64,000 bases of DNA from Atrina japonica. Its lineage: Eukaryota > Mollusca > Bivalvia > Pterioida > Pinnidae. The notes beneath the pieces are model-generated. The model saw nothing but the letters and a program-made list of their open reading frames with translations, was not told the DNA's origin and did not search any database. The stretch lies in contig BROG01000002.1 in assembly GCA_030159075.1 (NCBI GenBank), positions 4,743,501 through 4,807,500 of the forward strand, in the 5' to 3' direction. The position numbers were made by a program, and so were the translations under genes. Below are positions 39,322 through 50,120 of the stretch, in pieces. Every line of letters starts with the position of its first letter. The stretch's first letter is position 1.

Positions 39322-40044
39322 TTGCCACATGACAAAACTTTACATTCTAGAAGGTAGTGAAATTAGTAAGTGAAAGCGAACCTATTATTTTGTATTTGTG
39401 TTCTAAGAATACAAAATTGAAAACCTTTGAAAATCGTAAAGTCATTTGTACATTCGTAAAAAAGAATAAAAAAACAATTAAACCACGAATTTGTGTACAA
39501 GTTTACTCGAGAATCTACTCTACTGGAAATTAAACCTAAAATTTCCAAATTGTAATACGAGTTATGCCCCTTTGATTATTTTGTAAGTTTTTTTTACTGG
39601 AGACTTTATTTTTTTTAAACGTTAACTCATTCTTTTAGTAAAATCACTTTCAAATGTAATTTGTAATTTTGTTGTTGAATATTTTTATCCTGTATTAATT
39701 TTAATTAAACTTTTCTATGAAAAGTTATTCAAGGTTAAATAAAAATATGCGTGTTTCTGATTACCTGATGGACCTATTTTATTTTGATACTTTAAACTTA
39801 TTAATGTTATTTCAATCATTTTGAAATGGGATTGGGCAACAAGTTTTTACAACATTATTCTAAACCCCCTCCCTAACAATTTCTACACACAAAAATTGTC
39901 AAAATCTTACGACATTTTATAACACCAACATTACAATTCAAGAAGGAAACCAAAAAGTACAACTTTTACAAAATTAATAAATTAAAAATAATGATTGACG
40001 GAAAAGTGTGGCTGAAAAATAATTATCAGAGCATGTCGGATATA

Positions 40045-40172
40045 TATATAACACAAGGCACCTACAAACTCACCATAACCCGGCTTGAGTTCGAACTCTC
40101 GACCTACGGCATTAAACGCCTGGCTCATATGCTCCATACCCTAATCACTAGATCATCTACCCGTTCACCTGG
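40045..40172 (-). mobile_element. tRNA-headed SINE, second family
   Basis: The minus strand carries an A-box-like region (GATGATCTAGTGATTAGGG), an anticodon-arm-like stretch and a B box GAGTTCGAACTC (40087-40098), then TGGTGAGTTTGTAGGTGCC. The body differs from S1. Confidence 0.55.
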
Positions 40173-40523
40173 AGTCCACAGTAACTGTTCAATTTTGTAG
40201 TGATATTTGAGCTTGACCCATTAAGCACACAGGGCGCAACAAAAATCGGTAAAACGTCGTGGGCGCTTAATGGGACCGATTGATAGTCATAAAATGACAT
40301 AAAACAGTTAATTTTTTATAATGCATAGTAGTTATTACCGAGCCGAGGACACCTATCAACATAATTCTGTTGCAGGGGAACTACTGATAAACTATCCTGT
40401 TTTCTCAGTCCGCATCTCATTGTCAACCAGCTTGATAAGATTCTCGATCGCATGTAAACAAAAAAAGGGGGGGAGGGGCGCTTATAGGGACATACGCGTT
40501 TATTGGGTCGATCAAATTATATA

Positions 40524-40753
40524 CATAGGCGTCGGAAGCAAATTGAAAGTGGGGGGGCTAAACCAACTTAAAACACACATACGCCAGAAGTGGGGGGGGG
40601 GGGGGCTAAACCAACTTAAAACACACACACGCCAGAAACGTCTTGGGGGCTAAGCCCCAATTTTCAACACCTATGCCTATCTTTGCCAAAAAAAGTGGGG
40701 GGGGGGGGGGGGTAAGCCCCCCCTAACCCCCGTCCCCAGGTCCGACGCCTATG
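40524..40753. mobile_element. MITE-like element with CATAGGCGTCGGA inverted ends
   Basis: Perfect 13-bp terminal inverted repeats (40524-40536 and 40741-40753) enclose G-runs and a twice-repeated CTAAACCAACTTAAAACACA module. AT-rich flanks (ATATA) could be the target duplication. Confidence 0.7.
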
Positions 40754-42489
40754 ATATATATATATATATAATTTAATTAAAATACCAACCAAGATTAAAT
40801 TATTATATACAGCCCCATCATTACCATTTTGGTGGAATTATATTGATATTTCTATGATGTATATGGTTTTATGGATTTATATACCATTTTGTCTCAATTG
40901 TGAAACTAGGAGGAATGAAGCAGTAGCATGGTGACAAAAATGAGTAAAGTTTATTTTCTCTATATATTTCATATAAATCCACATTTTTTTCTAACAAATA
41001 ATACAACGTCAATACAATTTTATATATGAACGGATATTCATATTTTGAAGTTGCTTATTTTGCGTTTTCTTAGAATTGTGACATAAAGAACTTATTTTTT
41101 TTAATATTTGCTGAATTTTGGAAACAGAAAATTTGGACATTATCAGCAAATATATATATTTTAAGTTTAAAAGTACAAATTTTGCCAAAAAAGATTTAGA
41201 AATGACTTTACATGAATGTTTTGAAAAAAAAATGTGGTTTGATTTTTACTTACTTCAGTCACCATACTGTAAATTCATGTATGATATCCGGAAATCTGTA
41301 TACAGTTGGAGGTAGGTATATTTTTACTACTATAATACACATCCATAAAGACCTTTAGTGGTCCTTGTTGCACCTATGGGTTTCTACAGAAGTGCACTGC
41401 TGCCGTGTGTAAAAATTCGAGATAGGTACCGGTATTATCTTAAATTTTCATACCATCTCAAAATTTTCAATTATTTTCTCGAAATTTCCCGTTATTTTCT
41501 CAAACTTTCGAGATTATGTCTCGAAAATTAGACGTAATAGCTCAAGACTTCGAAAAACTCACAAAACGTAAAACTGTAAAATAGTATGTATACAAGAAGT
41601 ATTACCCATGTTCTAATTCTCTATAGGACGAATATTTTCTGCATTGTGTTTCCATACTGTGATTTTGGTTTTATTCTTATTTAATCTTTGCAACTCCGAT
41701 GAAAAGACAAATTTCAGTATTAATTACGGGATATATATCCATCGGAATTATGTGTTAAAAACAATTTTCTTTAAATATTGCTGAGACCGGGGAAAATATA
41801 AAACTCGCGCCATGCTGTGTTCACGAGTCAGGAATTAAGGACATGCCACGCGACAAGATTTTCATATTAAACGCACGCGCGCAGGTGTCGTTTGCTTCAG
41901 ACAATACAAAGAGAATCCGAAGAACCAATTACAATTGTTGAACAAAAAGGTAAGGCAGATGGAACATCCATCTGAAGAAAAAAAATCAATAAAGACGCGT
42001 TCTCCCGAAAAGGAACACGCGTCTTTTGACTCTGTTCAAATTAGTGTTTGTGAAATCAAATGTTTTGTGATAGTGTTTATTACGCGACATGGACACTGCC
42101 CCACATCCAAACTTTTATTGTTCACAAATTTAGTTCATTGATCTAAGGCTGTCGGTGTCCCACGCGCTGCAGAAAACGCGCGAAAAAAATATTATAATAC
42201 ATGAATACGGGCGCAGACAAAGAAATGATTCGGTAAAAAATATTGATTTAAGTTTGATACGGTATTTTGTGAAATGCTGCATACAAATTTTAACTTATTC
42301 ATTATTTTCACAATGCGGAATTTATTTTCGTATTTTTTGCAGTTTATTAACTTCTAATATTTTACCATAATGCTGGATATACCTGCATTTTGATCAGTGG
42401 TTGTTCCTTAGAAATAAACCTAATCCATCTTATAATATACAGCAATAGCTACATGTCATTGTCCTGTACTAAATATTAATGTGTAAGAA

Positions 42490-42492
<3 letters not shown>
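40754..42492. other. Noncoding stretch with a possible promoter-like patch
   Basis: Degenerate TCTCGAAATTT repeats at 41400-41570. Around 41796-41950 a TATAAA, CpG-rich DNA and a donor-like AAAAAG|GTAAGG occur in order; no exon is callable. A hairpin with ACGCGTCTTT arms lies at about 41990-42030. Confidence 0.35.

Positions 42493-42573
<81 letters not shown>
42493..42573. repeat. (TA)n microsatellite
   Basis: About 80 bp of TA. Confidence 0.95.
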
Positions 42574-42575
<2 letters not shown>

Positions 42576-42645
42576 CTGAAAACTTTGTAATAGTTGTGAG
42601 CAAAACTTGGCATTTCTCGGAGAAAATACGTAAAATTAATGAAAA

Positions 42646-42732
42646 GGTCCAAATTTTATTCCGATTTCAGAACAAAGACAAAATACATACATATATTTTG
42701 TCTTTATTCCAAAATCGGAATCTGATTGGACC
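42646..42732. repeat. Hairpin-forming inverted repeat
   Basis: Arms of about 40 bp: GGTCCAAATTTTATTCCGAT...AAAGACAAAATA, against TATTTTGTCTTT...ATCGGAATCTGATTGGACC. The loop is only a few bases. Confidence 0.85.
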
Positions 42733-43335
42733 TTTCTTTGGATCTGTTATTTTCCTAAAATAATTCATTTGAGTTATTAGTAGGCTATTATTTTAACGTG
42801 CGTGTGTATATGACTTAACCATATTTAAATATGAACTTTTACTCGAAAGCTATTTTTTCTACTTATTGTTAAAAACGTGCCGTTTCTAACAAATACTTTT
42901 ACACGGTTCGTTCCTTGACAAAATTATCACGGAATTGGAGTAAGTTGATTTCTGAGATTTAGGAGATAAAACACGTATAACTTAACCTCCAAACTTGAAA
43001 AGTGTAATCTTAGTCCTGTATCTATAATTAAACCATTGTTTTCTCATATGGTTTTATTTCAAATGCTTTCACTGAGACCATCACGGAGAAAAAATAAACA
43101 ATTATTTTAAAAAACAGTAAAACAAAAAACAAAAAAACACACGAATATTACAATTCACACACTTAAAATTTCACTAAATATTGTTCATTTTACAAATATT
43201 TGTGGAATTTTCAGATTTTCAAATATGATAATTGTTGATTCACCTCGTTAAATACAACCAGAAAGTTGGGTTTAAATTTCAACCTTTCACTAAATAAACA
43301 GACAAAATGTGAGATCCAATACCATTGACAAACAA

Positions 43336-44001
43336 GCAACAAGAGGCCCATGGGTCACATGGCTCACCTGAACTGTGTTGGTGTCTTACAAACATGGGAA
43401 TCTCAATTTACAATTTATTATAACACTCCTTCAATTCCTTGTGAGTGAAGGCGACTTAAAAATGATTGAAAATGACAAAGCCGGAAAAGAAGCGTTTCCA
43501 ATATACTCCAAAAACAGGAAATTGAATCATGCATCCATGTAAATCACGCATATGCAATTAGTTTTTCAATCCATGCAGCAGTTCTGGAGAAGATAACCCC
43601 TGAGGCCTCTTTTGCCCCACCGTGGATCCATCCCTGAGCCGATCTGCCCAAAATGAACAAACTTGATAGCGGACCTTGATTACTTACTTCCCAGGGAGTT
43701 TCATCAAAATCCCTTCAGTGCTTTTGAAAAAGACGCCGATAGAGTGAAAAATTTAACCCCCCCCCTTCAGTTTTGAAGTCTTAAACAATTCATAAAATGA
43801 ATGAGAATTAAAAAGACTAAAAAGACGTCGAAAACGCGTAAAAAATTTATTTTCCGATTCATACGAAATTAACAAACTTGAATCATACATCTTTGTAGAT
43901 CACTCAGATACAATTAGTTTTTCAATCCATGTAGCGGTTCTGGGGGAGAAGACAGGCGATCAGAAAAGTTCACTTGAACCTTCGGTTCAGGTGAACTAAA
44001 A
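43336..44001. repeat. Dispersed repeat resembling a known bivalve type
   Basis: Opens AAGAGGCCCATGGGTCACAT and GGCTCACCTGAAC; ends TTCGGTTCAGGTGAACTAAA. An internal block, TTGAATCAT(G/A)CATC through AGTTTTTCAATCCATG, is duplicated (43523-43600 and 43880-43945). No coding capacity. Confidence 0.6.
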
Positions 44002-44189
44002 ACGGATCCAAATTTTCCAGGGTACTATTTTTTCCCTTTTCATTTTTGCATGTCATTCTGATATAACTTTTGCATCGGCGAAATATGTAGCAGCTAATGC
44101 ATTTACGGAAAGGGGTGACTGAGTCTGGGGTCCTGTCCAGAAAAGTTTGGTAATTAAGTTTTCTAAACTATGTGAAATCAGACCTCTTC

Positions 44190-44665
44190 ACAGTTGAAAA
44201 TTGTCACTGCCGGGGGCGGGTGGGAGTCCACCTACTCCCAAATCCACCGCCGAAGGTCAAAATTGTGTATTGTTGGCGAAATAGGCCAACATGCAATTTC
44301 GAAATATCCCAGATATAGGAATCATAAGCCGAAACTCTTCCCCGCTTTGGTTACTTTTTTTTTCGGTCCGGTGGAATCCGGAACACCCTCTATCGCCCAC
44401 CTCCGTCTTCAATATATCTATAGTAAATCCAAATAACCTAACGGGGTCGAGTCTTGTGAACCCTTTCTTGACCTGGACGAGTTTAAATTTTAGGTAATAA
44501 AGCATTACATTAAAATTACACTGACTAGCGTAATTGTATCTAATTGTCACCGTACATACGAGACTATCCAGTGAGGAATAAAACGTTTTTCCCTTCAGCT
44601 TGTGATAACCGAAATGTGAGTAGAATCATCCGTATTATAATCAAAACTTCTTTAAAGGTTACTAG
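44190..44665 (-). repeat. Dispersed repeat R4, copy B
   Basis: On the minus strand the GTGAGTAGAATCATCCGTAT region and the CTTGTGAACCCTTTCTTGAC region match 18295-18570 in order. This copy extends further and includes GTTATTTGGATTTAC. Confidence 0.65.
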
Positions 44666-44702
44666 TCCGTGTAACACTTAACAATTCAAAAAGCAAAAAC
44701 TG

Positions 44703-44825
44703 TTTTGGAATTTTACATTTTTAGATTTTTGACCAAAAACCTAAAATATCAAATATCTTAAACGATTTTTGGAATTTTAGATTATTAGATTTTTTACCAA
44801 AAACCTAAAATATCAAATATCCAAA
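44703..44825 (+). repeat. Two-copy direct repeat (about 61 bp)
   Basis: TTTTTGGAATTTTA and ACCAAAAACCTAAAATATCA occur twice in the same order. Confidence 0.7.
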
Positions 44826-45029
44826 ATTGTTTTAAATATTTGACTTTTGGATTTTTAGAATTTTAGATTGCAGACGTTCAATGTTCCAAAAACTTCAAAC
44901 AGCGAAGTAAGCACCCGAGGTTCCATGATCGGCGAACTTAGACTTTCACGTGGTTCATCATACTTCGATCACGATAGGCAAATTAAGGAAAATCCACTGA
45001 TATGTTAAACCTAAATCCATCATTTGTTG

Positions 45030-45270
45030 GACTGGTGGACCTCCTAGCTGGTGAACCTTCAGACTAGTGGACCTTCGGGCTAGTGAACCTTCAGACCAGT
45101 AGTCGGCACTGGTGTAACCACATCATCATTGGTAATCATCGTTTGATACATAAAAATGGTTACAGTCCGGTAGCCCGAAGGCCATTTACTCCAAAGGTCT
45201 GATACTCCGAAGGCCCGATGATCCGAAAATCCGTTACTCCGAAAGCCCGTTACTCCGAAAAAGCTGTTGC
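45030..45270. repeat. Degenerate GGACTAGTGAACCTTC / TACTCCGAAAGCCCG repeats
   Basis: First block: GTGGACCT, GTGAACCTTC, GACTAGTGGACC variants. Second block: TTACTCCGAA(A/G)GCCCG variants about every 16 bp. Related text recurs near 1430-1700, 3160, 46085-46130, 46625-46700 and 47320-47460. Confidence 0.6.
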
Positions 45271-45679
45271 GGTGCACCGTTCGGGCCATGTGCGACATGT
45301 AAAATAATATTTTTGTCAACAAACCTTCGCCCAATCGTGCACAAGGGAATCGGTGTAATATTTCTGTGTCGATGGGTCAACAACATAATTTCAAGGATAT
45401 TTTAATATGTAACCTTCATTTTTATTTGTTAAATTTGAAATGATTCTTGCACCAGAACGTATCGGTAGTACGCACTTGAAACGTCCCGTTAGAAGCGTTA
45501 AAATGGAAGTCTTTAATACATTTGGACTGAATTTTTCCTTGTTTTGGGGGGGTAGGGCAAATTCCGACGTCATAATAAAACATGACGTCAATGACAGTCA
45601 ATTTCATTACGACGTCAGGTTTTGCCCTTTACATCCAACTCTATGGGACATTGTATTACTACACATTGTCTGTTTATTG

Positions 45680-45920
45680 ATCATCTATAATTCGGATTAT
45701 TAATCTCAGTAATTCGATTTTTTACATCAATAAATGAACTGGAATTATTGATATCAATGATGGAATTGTTGATACCAATGATTCGAGATGTTAATATCCG
45801 GATAAACCGGATTATTCATGAAACAAATTCCAACTTATTTAGGCCCTATTTATATAATAAAATGGATTATTGATATCAACAGTTCCAATCTGAATGAATT
45901 TTTGATATTAAAAAATTATA
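45680..45920. repeat. Degenerate short tandem repeat around GATATCAATGAT
   Basis: Variants of ATTATTGATATCAA and ATTCGGATTATTAAT recur irregularly. Confidence 0.4.
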
Positions 45921-46719
45921 ATTATTTATATCATAGATTTCACTAACTCTAACATATTTTGTGTATCCACAATGCTTCGAGATAGGAAAAGACAGCGGAT
46001 TCAGTGCCACATAAGGGGGAGGAGGGGATAAAATCTCAAACCCAATAAAATTGGGCAGAAACGGCATAATGCAGGTTTTCTCTGTAACGGGCCTTCGGAG
46101 TTCGGAGTAACGAGCCCATCGGGTAAGTGGACCGTCCCCATAAAAATATTCATTGAAATCCAACGAAGTTTATCTGTGTAGAATGATATGATATAATCTA
46201 TGTTGTCAAAGGGAGGGGCTGTGATGTAAGTCCGCCCACTTTCTGAGTTAAGATGATAAAGAACGTAATGATAAAGGAAGTACTTAGTTAAAACCACCTG
46301 TATACATTCACGCCACACATCTCGAAGGTTGTTACATAACTTTCTTTAAAAATCTCTCTTTTAAATATAGAAATGATGCAATGTATAGTTCAATACATTG
46401 ACTGTATCACGGTGACATTGTTTGCCAAATAAAAGTTCTACACTTTATTAATTCCAGAAAAGAATATAATGATTTGTTATTTGTGTATTGAATTACCTCA
46501 ACAAAAAGATAAATTCAGGAAACTTATAATCACAGCACTATGCGCAAATGATGCAGTTTGCACCCCCCCCCCCTCCTCTAACCGTGATATGTAAACTCAT
46601 CACACACAATTTATATTGGGGACCACCCACTAGTTCCGAGGTTCACAAGTTCGAACGTTCGAACATTCATCAGTCTAAAGGTCCACCAGTCTGACAAAAA
46701 ATAGGAAAGCTGATAAGTG

Positions 46720-46830
46720 TCATGTTGTAAATTTTGAAATTAATGGGTGGGTGTAAATACAAAATTCACAACATGACAGTAAATACAAAATTTACAGCAT
46801 GGCAATTGTCGTGCTGTAAATTTTGTATTT
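46720..46830. repeat. Palindromic repeat P1, copy
   Basis: ATGTTGTAAATTTTGAAATT, GGTGGGTGTAAATACAAAAT, then a TTCACAACATGACAG mirror. Same design as 36905-37025 and 63393-63505. Confidence 0.6.
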
Positions 46831-46845
46831 ATCAAAGAATAATAT

Positions 46846-46946
46846 TATCTCGTAATCGCGTAAAAAAGATCTCGTTATTACGAGTTAGTTGTCTTTTAAC
46901 TCGTTATATTGAAATATACATGTATTGTCTCGTAATAACGAGAGAA
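46846..46946. repeat. CTCGTTATTACGAG palindrome cluster
   Basis: Three near-palindromic CTCGT(T)ATTACGAG-type words, with an outer pair pairing TATCTCGTAAT against its complement. Noncoding. Confidence 0.5.
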
Positions 46947-47567
46947 TAAACTTGTGAACTAATTTTTTTTACTAGTGCATGTTTTTATTCTGAAGAAGAA
47001 ACCTGGTATTAACAATTATAAATCTACCAGGGAAAAGGAAACCAAATTCTTCGCGTAATCAGGTCAGGTTCTAGCGGGGCTAGACCAATCAGCTGTATGG
47101 AAATACTTTTGGTGAGAGATAGAAATGTTTCTTACCAAAGAGGGTACTCTATTCGTCACCGTCAAAAATGAACTTAATCACATAGAAAATGAATGCATAT
47201 AATATTTTTGAACAAGGACAGGGTGGGTAAAACTGGGGCTAGACAACCCGCAACACCCGGGCAGGACATGGCGCCCTGTTACAACCTTCAAGCTGGGGCA
47301 CTGACAAGTCTAACGAGTTCGGTCGTATGTCCTATGACGCCTCGCTAATCCGAGTCTCGGTATTTCGAAGACTCGCTATTACGAAGATAATTGAATGTCC
47401 CAGCGCTCACTATGTTTAAGATTCACTATGACCGACTTTGACCGGGCTACTCCAAAGGACAGCAAGCTGAAGTGTTTGATGGAAATATTGGATTTGTAAT
47501 TTTAAGTTTTGAGGGAATGTCTAAATTAAAAGTAATTTGATACTTAAAAAAATGTTACTTGGGGTTT

Positions 47568-47569
<2 letters not shown>

Positions 47570-47634
<65 letters not shown>
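47570..47634. repeat. Poly-G tract, 65 bases
   Basis: Uninterrupted run of G. The exact length is uncertain in any assembly. Confidence 0.9.
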
Positions 47635-47635
<1 letters not shown>

Positions 47636-48481
47636 TGCTAGGTTTATTTTACTGTTATTCTATGTAAATATAAGTCTAGCAATTTAGATAAACATAAAAG
47701 ACAAAATAAAAGATATATATTAAAAAAAAACGCAGATGATAGTCACAAAATTATTCACCAGACCAGCGCTAGCAGTTTCACGAAAATTTGAGTTCTGTTA
47801 TTGCCTTTGTTTGGGCGTAATGAGTAGGAGTGTTACAACTACGCCACGCGTGAAATATTTGTATTTCAAACACCGAGAACTGCAGGTGACTACAGATAAC
47901 GATACTACCTAAAGCGATTGTTAAACATAACAGCTGATTGTACTTCAAATTTACACATCCCCGGCTTACTGATCCAAACGACAATTAACTAGCAAATACA
48001 ATTATTATACATTGATATTAGAAAATTTGCATAAAATGGTTTAATATTTGTTACTCCAACAATCTTAAGAGGTTTAAACGGCGAGATAGCACTTCGGCAT
48101 TCATGTCCAACAGTAAATCTCCATCAAATATATAATATTGTGTAAGATAAATCTTGTCGCCAGATAAAAACTTTACCGAATAGGTGTGTGTTTATGTGTC
48201 AGTGGCGTAGGAAGCATATCAAAAGTGGGGGCAATTTTTGTTTTCATGAAAAATGTTTTTCCCGATTTAAAATGTTTCAGTTATAATATGCCTTCTGATA
48301 ATGCAATAGACACACATGTACAATAACATTTGAAACAATTTGCTTACGTGTTAATTATATATAAGTCATTTGCTTTTAGGTAAAAAAGGTGGGGTGGCCC
48401 TCATGGTTCTGACTCGTCTCTGTGTGTGTCCGTTTCTTTCTTTTTTTCTTTTTTTTTTTTGGAAATACCAATTCAGACATA

Positions 48482-48575
48482 ATGGGCAGAATACAAGTTG
48501 CCATGCAGACAGATGAGAGTAGCGATTTGCCAGAGAATCCAAACAGTTTTAAAAGAGTTGAATACGAAGTGAGGT
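48482..48575 (+). CDS. Weak candidate exon (MGRIQVAMQTDE...)
   Basis: A pyrimidine-rich stretch ending CCAATTCAG is followed by an open frame starting MGRIQVAMQTDESSDLPENP, which has protein-like composition before it turns into AT-rich sequence. A GTGAG|GTG sits near the right edge. The block lies about 200 bp inside the left inverted repeat of the 48199-51722 element and could be a remnant of its coding part. No family is recognised. Confidence 0.18.
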
Positions 48576-49243
48576 GTTGTCATCTGTGTATTACCAATTT
48601 CAGTAAACTCAAAATTATTTTCACAAAATTTATTTTTAAATTGAGTTATTAGTGGTCAAATAACCGGATCATATAAATTGCATGGCAACTTGTATTTTTG
48701 CGTTTTATTATTTTTCTATTATTGTATTTCTTATTTATCCGCACAATATGCATGCATCAGATAACTGCGCCAGTTCGTATAGGTCACGGAGAGTGTATTT
48801 GAAGTCGCATGTAATATGCCATAGCAAATATGCAGTATGTGATAAATATATATTTGAATATACTATACATTTAGATGAATTATCAAATTGGCATAAAATA
48901 CGAACCGGTTTGATTTTATGATCGGACTGGAAAAGAGATTAAAATGTGTCATAAATAAATATAAAAACAAAATTTCTGAGGTAAGCTACGCCGGTTCCTT
49001 CTCATATCTGTCAATCTTATCGAGTATAAAGTATAAATGCAGTGCACTCGTGTACGAGAAGTGTACCTGTCCGTACAAAATAAAGCCATCTCCACGAGTA
49101 CCATGTCACTGATTACTATTCATAGCTATAAATATGTTATAATTCCCATCTTTTTTATGTTTAGTTTACTTTTGATGTAATAATTTTTTCCTCCTTCCTC
49201 GTTTTACTTCCTTATCAATCATTATCATGATTTATTCTGTTTA

Positions 49244-49267
49244 ACTTCCTGGGTGGCGGAAGTTTTT
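49244..49267. repeat. Dyad repeat AACTTCCTGGGTGGCGGAAG, copy 1
   Basis: Self-complementary arms AACTTCC / GGAAGTT. An identical copy, with similar left flank, occurs at about 50096-50120, bounding an 850-bp segment. Confidence 0.7.
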
Positions 49268-49734
49268 GTTTTATTTAAACATATTTTATTGTTACAAAAC
49301 AAATGGATTGGACACAAGTTATAACTACTTAATTAAAGACATAGTATCTACGATTTCCTCAAATATTTCAATCTCAATTGTTTGGGTCAAATATGTTAAT
49401 ATTTGGAGATAAAAAACGAAAAATTGTTGAATTAAAACACATAGAAGTATAGTTTTATTGTATTTCACAACTTTCCACGTATTTTTTGTCGGTACGACAA
49501 AAATTCGTTTGCAACCCGCCCATTTCAGATAACCTTAGCGTGACCTGTATTTGCACATGCGCATTTCCATTGTTGATAGTGAAAAGCATGGCGTCCAAAG
49601 CAAAAACAAAGAACGACCTGTTAAATTGACAGATTTCAGCCACAACAGGATTAAAGAAAGTAATTTCATGCAAACCGTTAATGTAAACGATACAATTATG
49701 TATAAATATCGAATTGGTAAATAAAAACGTGCTT

Positions 49735-49795
49735 ACCTCAGCATCCATTTTGATTTCGATACTATCTAGGTCAACTGTGCTTCTGTGCATAATTA
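49735..49795 (-). CDS. Candidate first coding exon (MDAE...) with strong donor
   Basis: On the minus strand AAAATGG (good start context) encodes Met-Asp-Ala-Glu and is followed directly by GAG|GTAAGC. An in-frame upstream ATG would add 14 residues (MHRSTVDLDSIEIK). The open frame reading through the donor to 49455 (111 aa) has no recognisable domain. The block lies inside the candidate 3.5-kb inverted-repeat element, so any gene here may belong to that element. Confidence 0.2.
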
Positions 49796-49849
49796 ATGAG
49801 TTTGTCTTACAGACGACGACAACAAATCAGCATTTATCCGTTAATTACA

Positions 49850-49960
49850 CTAAAACTTCGACGTGGAAGATCATTATTCAGTCATATCTTCGATATTTCC
49901 GCCAAATTGCCGACTAAAAAAAATAACCATTTTCGTAGATACTATGTCTTTAAGTCCTCT
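49850..49960. promoter_or_regulatory. Possible divergent promoter block
   Basis: An E2F-like palindrome (TTTCCGCCAAA, near 49896-49906) sits between a minus-strand exon candidate ending in GAG|GTAAGC (49735) and a plus-strand donor-like AATG|GTAAGT (near 50005). An NRF1-like TGCACATGCGCA lies about 350 bp to the left (near 49551). This is motif evidence only. Confidence 0.2.
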
Positions 49961-50095
49961 CCATTACATACAACAAATATACATTTTTAACGAGTCACGT
50001 AATGGTAAGTTAAACAACAGGATTTAGAACAGAAAATAATTTACATAAGAAAGAACGAAAATGCGGAAATGGAAAACTAATTTTGTTTCATTTTG

Positions 50096-50120
50096 TTTAA
50101 CTTCCTGGGTGGCGGAAGTT
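50096..50120. repeat. Dyad repeat AACTTCCTGGGTGGCGGAAG, copy 2
   Basis: Identical over about 25 bp to copy 1 at 49244. The pair could be direct-repeat boundaries of an inserted segment. Confidence 0.7.

Noticed and set aside
49455..49790. 111-residue minus-strand frame as a complete gene
   Set aside because: It reads through a strong donor after MDAE and then has AT-driven composition with no domain.
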